In this document: one piece after another, positions 8,743-16,268 of the stretch | Numbering within the stretch: position 1 is the first letter of the stretch | How the letters are laid out: every line of letters begins with the position of its first letter | Assembly (NCBI RefSeq): GCF_000519185.1 | Contig: NZ_JAFA01000010.1 | Coordinates: forward strand, 86,785 to 150,784 | Source: Paraburkholderia nodosa DSM 21604 | Lineage (GTDB): Bacteria; Pseudomonadota; Gammaproteobacteria; Burkholderiales; Burkholderiaceae | Direction of reading: 5' to 3' | Length of the DNA: 64,000 nucleotides | Program-made: the position numbers and the translations under genes | Notes under the pieces: generated by a model | Database searches by the model: none | The model's input: only the letters and a program-made list of their open reading frames with translations | What the model was told of the DNA's origin: nothing

Positions 8743-9432
8743 CTACGCGCCGCCTGCGCCGGGCGCGTACGGCTCGAGCCCGGCGGGCGTGAGCCGCAGC
8801 ACGCGGTCGGCGGCAGCCGACACGGCGGCCGAGTGCGTCGCGAGCAGCACGCCCGCGCCGTTCGTTTGCGCCAGTTCGCGCAGCAGCGCGAGGATGCGCA
8901 TCGCCGTGTCGTGATCGAGATTGCCGGTGGGCTCGTCGGCCAGCACGAGACGCGGCTGATGCACGAGCGCACGCGCGATCGCCACACGCTGCACCTCGCC
9001 GCCCGACAATTCACGCGGCAGCGCGCGCTCGCGCCCGCCGAGCCCGACGGCGTGCAGCACGGACGACACGCGCGCCGGCACGTCTTTCGCCCGCATGCCG
9101 TTCAGGAGCAGCGGCAGCGCGATGTTCTGCGCCGCCGACAGGTTCGGCAGCACATGGAACGCCTGGAACACGAAGCCCATTTTCTGGCGGCGCTGCAGGG
9201 TGGCTGCGTCGTCGTCGAGTGTGCCGAGGTCGTGTCCGTCGAAGACGATGTGTCCCGCGTCTGGCCGGTCGAGACCGGCCGCGAGATTGAGCAGCGTCGA
9301 TTTTCCGGCGCCCGATTCGCCCATGATCGCGACGCATTCGCCTGAGCGCAGTTCGAGATTCACCCCGCGCAGCACGTTGCGCGGCGTGGTGCCGTTATAG
9401 TGCTTCGATACGTTGGCGAGCGTCAGCATCAT
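8743..9432 (-). CDS. ABC transporter ATP-binding protein (LolD/MacB type)
   Basis: 229-residue ATPase with Walker A GESGAGKSTLL (about 36-46), Q-loop FVFQAFHVLPNLSA, signature LSGGEVQRVAIARAL and Walker B LVLADEPTGNLD with the downstream H-loop ATHS. The TGNLD Walker B ending and FQAFHVLPNLSA loop are typical of the LolD/MacB/FtsE exporters. First gene of the operon with the FtsX-type permease and AttH-like protein. The first two codons are both ATG, so the start may be 9432 or 9429. Confidence 0.93.
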   Translation of the reverse strand: MMLTLANVSKHYNGTTPRNVLRGVNLELRSGECVAIMGESGAGKSTLLNLAAGLDRPDAGHIVFDGHDLGTLDDDAATLQRRQKMGFVFQAFHVLPNLSAAQNIALPLLLNGMRAKDVPARVSSVLHAVGLGGRERALPRELSGGEVQRVAIARALVHQPRLVLADEPTGNLDHDTAMRILALLRELAQTNGAGVLLATHSAAVSAAADRVLRLTPAGLEPYAPGAGGA

Positions 9433-9454
9433 GTCGAGCGAAATGCAGCGCCTG

Positions 9455-9928
9455 TCAGGCGGGCCCCATATCCTGCTGCGGCGACGTCGCGGTCGAGCCC
9501 GGACGGCGCAGCATCTTGTCGACTTCGCCCGCGTGCAGTTCCTCGACCTGGATCATCTGGCGCGCGTACTCCTCGAGCGCAACCGAGCGGTCTTCCACGA
9601 GCGAAAGCAGCTCGTGGTAAAGGCCGAGCGCGATCTGTTCGGCCTCGAGCGATTCGCGCAGGATGGCCCCGATATCGAAGGTATGGGAATCGAGCAGCGG
9701 ACCGATGGCGAGCGACGGATACGCGCCGAGCGTCGTGATCCATTCGCCAGCCTGCTGCGCATGCAAGAGCGACTCGTCCGCCTGCTGCCGCAGCCAGGAG
9801 ACGATTGGAATGCGGCCGAATCCGAACACCAGGAACGAATAGTGCGTGTACCGCACCACGCCCGCCAGCTCGGATTCGAGGATCTTGTTCAGCACGGCGA
9901 CGACGGGCTCCTTCTCGATCTCAGTCAT
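9455..9928 (-). CDS. Ferritin-like / bacterioferritin-type protein
   Basis: A 157-residue four-helix-bundle protein. Helix 1 has ILESELAGVVRYTHYSF, helix 2 ADESLLHAQQAGEWI, helix 3 ESLEAEQIALGLYHEL and helix 4 QMIQVEELHAGEVDKML. Glu at the start of these segments and the ExxH pairs in helices 2 and 4 form the expected di-iron centre of bacterioferritin/ferritin proteins that oxidise and store iron. The ATG at 9928 is preceded by GGGAGGCAAC; the upstream in-frame extension is unlikely. It lies just upstream of the ABC operon on the same strand but with its own ribosome site. Confidence 0.85.
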   Translation of the reverse strand: MTEIEKEPVVAVLNKILESELAGVVRYTHYSFLVFGFGRIPIVSWLRQQADESLLHAQQAGEWITTLGAYPSLAIGPLLDSHTFDIGAILRESLEAEQIALGLYHELLSLVEDRSVALEEYARQMIQVEELHAGEVDKMLRRPGSTATSPQQDMGPA

Positions 9929-10040
9929 GTTGCCTCCCATGCACGGCAAGTAAGCGGTGGGGACCGTTCATAACACCTCCGTCTCGCAGAAATCTTGCAG
10001 AAAGCGTGTGCAAGCGCACTGACGAATTGGATTGTTGCAC

Positions 10041-10532
10041 TTATCGAGGTTCGCCGCTGTAGTCGATCAAACGTGCATCGAGCAGGCGCGCAAGCGCCAG
10101 GCCGCCTTCGCGCATGATCGAATCGTGATTCCAGCGGAATACCAGCCGTGCGAGGGGCGCGAGCGCGAGCGCGCTCATCCACGCACTGGCCGTCCTGACG
10201 TGCCAATCGTAGCGCACCACCGTGCGGCTGCCGTCGACCGCGAACTGCCAGCGCCCCACGCCCTCCAGCGTGCCGCTGGCCTCGCCCTCCAGGGCGATGA
10301 GCGGCGCGACGCGCGTGACGCGCACGTCGATGATCACGCGATAAGGCAGCACGCCTTTCCACGTGTAACGATGCACCGCGCCCAGCCCGTCGGTCTCGCC
10401 CGCCCGCAACTCGCGTACCGCTTCAACGTTCTTCCACCACCTCGGCCAGTTCATCGAATCGTGAATCGCGTCCCATACCGGCTGCAACGGCGCCTCGATG
10501 CACCACAAGGTGGTCAGACGGAATTCCGCCAT
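10041..10532 (-). CDS. SRPBCC (START-like) ligand-binding protein
   Basis: 163 residues starting MAEFRLTTLWCIEAPLQPVWDAIHD, followed by WPRWWKNVEAV, a pattern characteristic of polyketide cyclase/dehydrase-type SRPBCC proteins (N-terminal strand, PxxxVWDAI helix, then WPxWW). These bind hydrophobic ligands in a helix-grip pocket; the ligand is unknown. The start is supported by GAGGAAG 7 bases upstream. The long upstream in-frame extension lies in the divergent intergenic region and is not coding. Confidence 0.8.
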   Translation of the reverse strand: MAEFRLTTLWCIEAPLQPVWDAIHDSMNWPRWWKNVEAVRELRAGETDGLGAVHRYTWKGVLPYRVIIDVRVTRVAPLIALEGEASGTLEGVGRWQFAVDGSRTVVRYDWHVRTASAWMSALALAPLARLVFRWNHDSIMREGGLALARLLDARLIDYSGEPR

Positions 10533-10636
10533 CGTTCGCTTCCTCCTTGTTGGCGATACGGCTAACTGTGCATTGCATGGTGCAAAGCCGTGCTCCAGAA
10601 TTACCTGTCTTCCACGTTCGAGTATAGGAGGGAGCC

Positions 10637-11233
10637 ATGACGCTCCCAGACCGGGATTTCGTGGCCGTCGCGCAGGCACGCTTCGATGCGCTCGCAAACT
10701 ACGAGGTCACGTTGAAGTCGACATCGGCGGGAGCGGAAACGGTCGAGGTGCTCTATGGCTACCGAAAGCCCGGCTTCGTTCGGATGGACTTCATCCGGCC
10801 ACACGGCGGCGCGACGCTCACCTTCAACCCGGAATCGGGGAAGGTCAAGCTCTGGCCGTTCGGCATCGACACGTTTCCGCGGCTCACGCTGAGCCCAGAC
10901 AATCACATGATTCAGAGCCCGCAGGGTCATCGCGTCGACGAGTCCGATCTCGGCGCGCTGCTAGTCAATGTCCGTGCGCTCCAGGCGCATGGGGACACCC
11001 AGGTCGTCGGCGCCGAGACCATCGGCACGCACCAGGCGGCGCATGTGATCGTGACGTGCCGGCCCGGACACTTCGTGACCGGCGTGTTCCGCTATGAGTT
11101 ATGGTTCGACTTGAGCCATGGGCTGCCCATCAAGGTCGTGAGCGAGGGCGAGTCACATGAGCCGATCGAAACGGTGCTGATGGAAAACCTGCGCATCGAC
11201 GTGCCGCCTTCTCAGCTCAGGCCGTTCGGCTAG
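10637..11233 (+). CDS. Hypothetical protein, LolA-like/DUF1571-like fold suspected
   Basis: 198 residues with alternating strands and features of lipoprotein-carrier-like proteins: YEVTLKSTS, YRKPGFVRMDF, GGATLTFNPESGKVKLWPFG and a late ELWFDLSHGLPIKVV strand resembling DUF1571 and LolA-type text. There is no signal peptide, which is odd for a periplasmic carrier, so the resemblance is tentative. GGAGGGAGCC immediately precedes the ATG, a strong ribosome site. It is divergent from the SRPBCC gene with about 100 bases between them. Confidence 0.6.
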   Translation: MTLPDRDFVAVAQARFDALANYEVTLKSTSAGAETVEVLYGYRKPGFVRMDFIRPHGGATLTFNPESGKVKLWPFGIDTFPRLTLSPDNHMIQSPQGHRVDESDLGALLVNVRALQAHGDTQVVGAETIGTHQAAHVIVTCRPGHFVTGVFRYELWFDLSHGLPIKVVSEGESHEPIETVLMENLRIDVPPSQLRPFG

Positions 11234-11535
11234 TCGCGCGAGCGATGACTGCCATTGGGGATGTCACTTAATCCTCAGGTTAATCAAGGCGTAAACATGA
11301 CATCCTAGAATGTCTCAACCGCTTAGGATGCCAAATAACCAGCCAGCCCAAGCGTGCGCGACGAGCAAGCTTTCGTCGGAAAACATACGTCTGATCCCCC
11401 CAATCGTTGCTAACGCAGTTAAAGGCGAATCCATCGACGGAATCTACCATGAGCGCCCCGCTCGCCCGCAAACGGGAAGCGGCGTCGCTCTGCCCGTAAG
11501 GTAAATCCCCGTTTCCTGGATCGAAGGGACATGGC
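11234..11535. other. Intergenic region with a long-armed inverted repeat; no gene seen
   Basis: No supported gene. GGATGTCA (11259-11266) recurs inverted as TGACATCC (11298-11305), 31 bases apart, in locally AT-richer DNA. It lies downstream of the LolA-like gene and upstream of the glycosyltransferase gene. It could be a regulatory site or chance; it lacks a T tract and is not a standard terminator. Confidence 0.3.
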
Positions 11536-12591
11536 ATGTTCAGAAACCTTATCGAGTTCGCAAGACAGGTGCGGCGCAGCGAAGACTTCAAGAACGCGCT
11601 CAATACGCCAGCCCGCCTCTCCCTGCATGCGAAGCAACGCCTCAACCGTGACTGCTTCGTCATAGAAATTCGCGCCAATTCGGGCTTCTTTTCCGTCATG
11701 CAGATCGTCCTGTGCATCCTCCTGTACTGCGACGAGAAGCGTTTGACGCCCGTTATCTCGGCACGCGGCGGCAGCTATGGCGACGCGGAAGGCAAAATCG
11801 ACTGGCTAGCCGAATACTTTGAAAACCTCGCACCGTCCGCGGTGGCGGACGCGGCGAGGCCCGGTTTGCGAACGTCGATCGTGCGCGATCTCGGCGATCT
11901 GGGCTTTCGCCGTTACGAAGCCGGCCTCCGGCTGGAGCGCGCGAGTACGCTATTCCTGTCGAACTATCGGCCAGGCGAATCGATCCGCCAGGAAGTCGCG
12001 CGCATCAGCGAGCGGCTCGATATCGGCGCCTCGACGCTGGGCGTCCATTTTCGCGGCACGGATAAAAAGTTCGAGGCCCATACGATCGACTGGAGTGCGT
12101 TTTGCCGCATGGTCGAGACAACCCTTGCGGACGATCACCGGCTCACGAACATCTTCGTCTCCAGCGACGAGCAGGCCTTCCTGGACTTCTTCCGGAAGTG
12201 GGGCTTCGCTGTGCCCGTCAACGTCGCGCCTGCCGCGCTGCTCGCGAGCGGCGAGAAGCCCGTGCACTTCAGCGGACATCCCGGACTCGCCATCGGCCGC
12301 GAAGCCCTGGTCGCGAGCCTGCTACTCGCGAACTGCGGCCATTTGATCAAGACGCCCTCCTATCTCTCGGCGTGGTCGAAGATCTTCAATCCGTCGCTGC
12401 GGGTGAGGCTCGTCGTGCCGCCACGCGAAAACGCCTTCTGGTTTCCCGATAGCCAGATCTGGACCGAGCAGAACAAGCGCGACAACGACCTCGTCAATCC
12501 CGAAATCGAAACCGCCGCTTTCGGCTCGCCGTTCACGGTAGCCGGGACGACACCAAACGCGGGAACCCTCCCCCGGCCCCTCGATCTTTGA
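11536..12591 (+). CDS. Fucosyltransferase-like glycosyltransferase (NodZ/O-FucT-related)
   Basis: 351 residues. The central part has LGVHFRGTDKKFEAH, which resembles the GDP-binding HxRxxDK region of alpha-1,6- and O-fucosyltransferases. It is followed by NIFVSSDEQAFLDFF (the Rossmann-like donor domain) and TPSYLSAWSKIFNPSL (the family's SxxSxW-type C-terminal motif). The N-terminus FSVMQIVLCILLYCDEKRLTPVI is hydrophobic but probably a core strand/helix rather than a signal. Enzymes of this group transfer fucose from GDP-fucose to glycans. No sugar-nucleotide or polysaccharide genes adjoin it, so its acceptor is unknown. The family call is by motif only. Confidence 0.65.
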   Translation: MFRNLIEFARQVRRSEDFKNALNTPARLSLHAKQRLNRDCFVIEIRANSGFFSVMQIVLCILLYCDEKRLTPVISARGGSYGDAEGKIDWLAEYFENLAPSAVADAARPGLRTSIVRDLGDLGFRRYEAGLRLERASTLFLSNYRPGESIRQEVARISERLDIGASTLGVHFRGTDKKFEAHTIDWSAFCRMVETTLADDHRLTNIFVSSDEQAFLDFFRKWGFAVPVNVAPAALLASGEKPVHFSGHPGLAIGREALVASLLLANCGHLIKTPSYLSAWSKIFNPSLRVRLVVPPRENAFWFPDSQIWTEQNKRDNDLVNPEIETAAFGSPFTVAGTTPNAGTLPRPLDL

Positions 12592-12643
12592 AGACGTATC
12601 ATCGGAGCCAGAACGCAGGGCGAGGGCAACTGCGAGCATCGTC

Positions 12644-13012
12644 ATGGACTGGCTGGCCAATACTGTTCTCCTACTGCACGCGCTGGTCGTTCTCTTCATC
12701 GTCGGCGGCTTGTTCGCGATCTGGGTGGGCGCATGGCTCGAGCGCAGTTGGGTACGCAACCGCGTGTTCCGTCTCACACATCTCGTTGCGATAGGCATCG
12801 TCGCCCTTCTTGCGGTCCTCGACATCCCGTGTCCGCTCACGGTCCTCGAGGACTGGTTACGTACCGGACATGCGGGGCCGCAGGGCTTCGTCCAGCGCTG
12901 GGTGAGCGACTTGCTGTACTACGACTTGCCCGGCTGGGTGTTCGCGACGGCTTATGCAGCGTTCCTGCTGGTTGTGGCAGTCACGTGGTTTCGTGTCCCG
13001 CCGCGTTCGTGA
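12644..13012 (+). CDS. DUF2784 membrane protein
   Basis: 122 residues with four predicted membrane helices: LLHALVVLFIVGGLFAIWVG, THLVAIGIVALLAVL, a short region around CPLTVLEDWLR, and FATAYAAFLLVVAVTW. The ICPLTxLExWLR-type motif and overall length match DUF2784, a family of small inner-membrane proteins of unknown function. It follows the glycosyltransferase gene by about 50 bases on the same strand and could be co-transcribed. Confidence 0.8.
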   Translation: MDWLANTVLLLHALVVLFIVGGLFAIWVGAWLERSWVRNRVFRLTHLVAIGIVALLAVLDIPCPLTVLEDWLRTGHAGPQGFVQRWVSDLLYYDLPGWVFATAYAAFLLVVAVTWFRVPPRS

Positions 13013-13237
13013 CGGCAACGGATCATCGATCATTCGGCCCGTAACGACACTGGCGGCGCGCCGCCTGTTCTCTCTGGCGCTTCGCCTCCCGAACCTCGAA
13101 TCTTGCCTCCGCAGGGTATGCGAGTCGCATAATAGCGCCATCCGCACGCCTCGCGACACGCACGCTCAAGCGCCTCATGCGCCGTCAGTTTGCTGACGTC
13201 CGGCCTCGCGTCGCCGCCATGGCATGGAGGTTTTCAA

Positions 13238-14476
13238 ATGACACAGGGCAGCTACGACATCGTGATCGCGGGCGGTGGTCTTGGTGGCGCAACGCTTGGC
13301 CGTGCACTGGCAGGCGCCGGTGTGCGCACGCTCATTGTCGAACGCGAGACGGCTTTCAGGGACCGCGTGCGCGGCGAGGGCACGATGCCTTGGGGTGTCG
13401 TCGAAGCCCGCGCGCTCGGCATCGATCGGCTGCTCTGTGACGACGGTGCGCACGTGGTCCCGTTCTGGAGGCGGTACAGCGGACTGGTGCCAGCCGAAAG
13501 CCGCAACCTCGCGGATACCACCCCCGCGCACACCCCGTGTCTGGACTTCTATCATCCGTCGATGCAGCGCACGCTGCTCGACGCGGCCGAGTCATCGGGG
13601 GCCATTGTGCTGCGCGGCGCCGAGGTCGTGCGCGTCGATCCTGGCGATGCCCCGGGCAAGCCGCCGGTCGTCGAGATTCGCACCGATGGCGGCACACATC
13701 GGGTGAAAGCGCGGCTCGTGGTGGGCGCCGACGGACGCAGGTCGACGGTGCGCAGAATAGCCGGCTTCACGCTCGACCAGGATCCCGGGCGGCTGGTTGT
13801 GGCAGGGGTGCTCTACGAGGGGCTCGACGCGCCGGAAGATTCGGTCCACCACTTCCAGTCCCCGGCGTTGGGACAGGCCGCACTGATTTTTCCGATCGGG
13901 CACCAGCGGTTCAGGTCGTACTTCGTCTCATGGGTCGGGCAGCGCGCGCACCCCATCAGCGGCAACGGGCATATCCGCGAGTTCCTCGACGCCTGTGTCG
14001 ATACGGGCGTGCCGCGCGACTGGTTCGAACGCGCGAGTGTCGTTGGCCCGCTCGCGGCGTATCCCGGCGCGGACATCTGGGTCGAGCATCCCTGCAACGG
14101 CGGCGTGGTGCTGATCGGCGACGCGGCGGCGGCCAGCGACCCGTCATGGGGATGCGGGCTGTCGTTGACGCTGCGCGACGTGAGGGTGCTGCTTGACCGT
14201 CTGCTCGCGAACGATGACTGGGAAGCCGCCGCGCACGCATACGCCTTCGAGCACGACCGCTATTACGGCGCCCTGCACCGCGTACTGGACTGGCTCACCC
14301 AGCTGCTGTACGAACGCGGCGCGAGCGCCGACGAGCGCCGCGCCCGCGTCCTGCCGTGTTTCGCCATGGAGCCCGATCGCGCGCCCGATCTTCCCGGGCT
14401 CGGCCCGGAGACGCCATCGGACGAAGAGGCGCGCCGGCGGTTCTTCGTCGAGGATCGTTTTTTGCCGCACGGCTGA
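13238..14476 (+). CDS. FAD-dependent monooxygenase (PHBH-like group A)
   Basis: 412-residue flavoprotein. Residues about 6-30 hold the Rossmann GxGxxG site (VIAGGGLGGATLGRALAGAG) with an acidic strand end (LIVERE). VVGADGRRSTVRR is the DG motif, and VVLIGDAAAASDPSWGCGLS the GD motif binding FAD ribityl. Group A enzymes hydroxylate aromatic or related substrates using NAD(P)H and O2; substrate here is unknown. Start: the ATG at 13238 has GGAGG 7 bases upstream; the longer frame from 13190 lacks this. A GC-rich 14-bp palindrome GGCGGCGCGCCGCC (13052-13065) lies in the upstream gap. Confidence 0.87.
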   Translation: MTQGSYDIVIAGGGLGGATLGRALAGAGVRTLIVERETAFRDRVRGEGTMPWGVVEARALGIDRLLCDDGAHVVPFWRRYSGLVPAESRNLADTTPAHTPCLDFYHPSMQRTLLDAAESSGAIVLRGAEVVRVDPGDAPGKPPVVEIRTDGGTHRVKARLVVGADGRRSTVRRIAGFTLDQDPGRLVVAGVLYEGLDAPEDSVHHFQSPALGQAALIFPIGHQRFRSYFVSWVGQRAHPISGNGHIREFLDACVDTGVPRDWFERASVVGPLAAYPGADIWVEHPCNGGVVLIGDAAAASDPSWGCGLSLTLRDVRVLLDRLLANDDWEAAAHAYAFEHDRYYGALHRVLDWLTQLLYERGASADERRARVLPCFAMEPDRAPDLPGLGPETPSDEEARRRFFVEDRFLPHG

Positions 14477-14523
14477 TCGCGCGGCGCATGTTCAACGTCG
14501 CTCACGTCAGCGGCGAGCCACGC

Positions 14524-15468
14524 TTACGCGGCACTTGTCGCGATCCTCGCCTTCAGCGCCTCGATGACCGCCCGCACCTTGCCCGACGGGTAGCTCGTCG
14601 GCGCAAACACGGCCTGCACACTCAAAGGCACGCCAGACCACTCGGGCAGCAAGCGGACTAGCGCGCCAGACGCAAGATCCGCCCGGGTCGAGAAATCGGT
14701 CAGCGCGGCAAAGCCGCCGCCCGCGAGGACCGCCGCGCGCGCCGACGTCGCCGTGTTCACGCTCAGCGCATTCACGCAGCGCACGCGGCGCACGGCGTTG
14801 CCGTGGCTGACGCGGCCCGCCGCGAGCCGCCCGGCATCGCGCGTCAACTCGAGCGTCGACGGATGCCGCAGCACGCTCATTGCGATATGCGGCAAGGACG
14901 CCAATGCGTTCAGCGACCTCGGCATGCCGTGCCGCGCAACGAACGCAGGGCTCGCGACCAGCCAGCGCAGGTAGCTGCCGAGTTTCACCGTGCGGTAGTT
15001 CGAGTCCGGCAGATTGCCGAGCCGCACCGCCAGATCGATCCCCTCGCCGATCAGGTCGACGTAGTGATCGGCGCAAACCAGTTCGATGTCGAGTTCCGGA
15101 TAGACGCCACGCAGATCGACGAGCGCGGGCGCGACGATCTGCGCGCCGTAGTCGACGGGCGCGCTCACCCGCAGCGCGCCGCGTGCGGGCGTGGCCTCGT
15201 CCGAGACGGCCGCGAGCGCCTCTTCCGTCATCTGCAGGATGCGGCAGCTGGCGTCGTAAAACGCACGGCCCGCATCGGTCACGGAGAGCTGCCGCGTGGT
15301 GCGCGTGATGAGGCTCGCGCCGATCTCGCGTTCGAGGCGCTGCATATGCGCGCTGACCATCGTCTTGGCGATGCCGAGCCGCTCAGCCGCCGCGGTCAGC
15401 GACCCCGCTTCGACCACGGCGACGAACACCGCCAGCCGGTTCAGATTCACGTCGCGTACATCGGTCAT
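14524..15468 (-). CDS. LysR-family transcriptional regulator
   Basis: 314 residues starting MTDVRDVNLNRLAVFVAVVE. The winged helix-turn-helix spans about residues 9-66 (SLTAAAERLGIAKTMVSAHMQRLE), followed by a LysR effector-binding domain with LRVSAPVDYG and the typical GxGxAxL-like AVLAGGGFAALTDF. The text is closest to the large AaeR/DsdC-like clade that often regulates divergent oxidoreductase or GST genes. It is divergent from the GST gene with 126 bases between start codons, so it probably controls that operon and itself. The inner ATG is used because the upstream extension runs into the shared promoter. Confidence 0.92.
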   Translation of the reverse strand: MTDVRDVNLNRLAVFVAVVEAGSLTAAAERLGIAKTMVSAHMQRLEREIGASLITRTTRQLSVTDAGRAFYDASCRILQMTEEALAAVSDEATPARGALRVSAPVDYGAQIVAPALVDLRGVYPELDIELVCADHYVDLIGEGIDLAVRLGNLPDSNYRTVKLGSYLRWLVASPAFVARHGMPRSLNALASLPHIAMSVLRHPSTLELTRDAGRLAAGRVSHGNAVRRVRCVNALSVNTATSARAAVLAGGGFAALTDFSTRADLASGALVRLLPEWSGVPLSVQAVFAPTSYPSGKVRAVIEALKARIATSAA

Positions 15469-15594
15469 CGGCGATTGTCCACTTTCGATAGAAAATGAAT
15501 GCAAGCTTAGCAGTCTTCTCGCGCGCGCAGCCATTGCCTATTCTGAACGCTCACTGCCGCTTCATCCCGAGGCGCTTTCGTTATGGAGAATGCG
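15469..15594. promoter_or_regulatory. Divergent LysR / GST promoter region
   Basis: Short gap between divergent starts, expected to hold the LysR-protein site. A small dyad TTTC-GATA-GAAA is visible near 15483-15494 in the AT-richer stretch close to the LysR start. No boxes can be assigned with confidence. Confidence 0.35.
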
Positions 15595-16236
15595 ATGCCC
15601 GCTGTCCGTCCCGCCACGCCGATCCGCCTGTACACCACGCTGCTATCCGGCCACGGACACCGCGTCCGGCTGTTCCTGTCCATGCTGGACCTGCCGTTCG
15701 AGATCGTGCCGGTGGATCTCGCCGCGGGCGAACACCGCCAGCCCGCGTACCTGAAGCTCAATCCGTTCGGCCAGGTCCCGACCATCGTCGATGGCGAGAC
15801 GGTGTTGTTCGATTCGAACGCGATTCTCGTCTATCTGGCGAAGCGTTACGGCGATCCGTCGTGGCTGCCCGACGATCCATCTGGCGCGGCGGCCGTGCAA
15901 CGCTGGTTGTCGCTCGCGGCCGGTCCGATCGCGTTCGGCCCGTGCGCTGCGCGCCTCGTCCACGTATTCAAGCGCGATCTCGATCTGGCGCGAGCCCAGG
16001 AAATCGCGCGGACGCTGCTGCCGCTGCTCGATGCCGAACTCGCGCACAAGCCGTTCGCCGCGGGCGATCGCGTGACCATCGCCGATATTGCCGCGCATAC
16101 CTACATCGCGCATGCACCTGAAGGCGGGGTGTCGCTGGAGCCGTATCCGCATCTGCGCGCGTGGCTCGAACGCGTCGCCGCGTTGCCGGGCTATGTGCCG
16201 ATGCCATCGACGAAAGCTGGCCTGCTCGCCGCCTGA
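15595..16236 (+). CDS. Glutathione S-transferase
   Basis: 213 residues with a thioredoxin-like N-domain: IRLYTTLLSGHGHRVRLFLS, LNPFGQVPTIVDGETVLFDSNAILVYLA (cis-Pro VPT and the glutathione-binding DSNAI motif at about residues 60-75). A helical C-domain contains the conserved N-cap AAGDRVTIADIAAHTYI. It probably conjugates or reduces xenobiotics with glutathione in the cytoplasm. I chose the ATG at 15595, which has GGAG 6 bases upstream; an ATG four codons earlier is possible. It is followed 32 bases later by the FMN/FAD/2Fe-2S oxidoreductase and is probably under the divergent LysR regulator. Confidence 0.9.
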   Translation: MPAVRPATPIRLYTTLLSGHGHRVRLFLSMLDLPFEIVPVDLAAGEHRQPAYLKLNPFGQVPTIVDGETVLFDSNAILVYLAKRYGDPSWLPDDPSGAAAVQRWLSLAAGPIAFGPCAARLVHVFKRDLDLARAQEIARTLLPLLDAELAHKPFAAGDRVTIADIAAHTYIAHAPEGGVSLEPYPHLRAWLERVAALPGYVPMPSTKAGLLAA

Positions 16237-16268
16237 ACGACACTGCACGCCGCCAACCCGAGGCCGTC

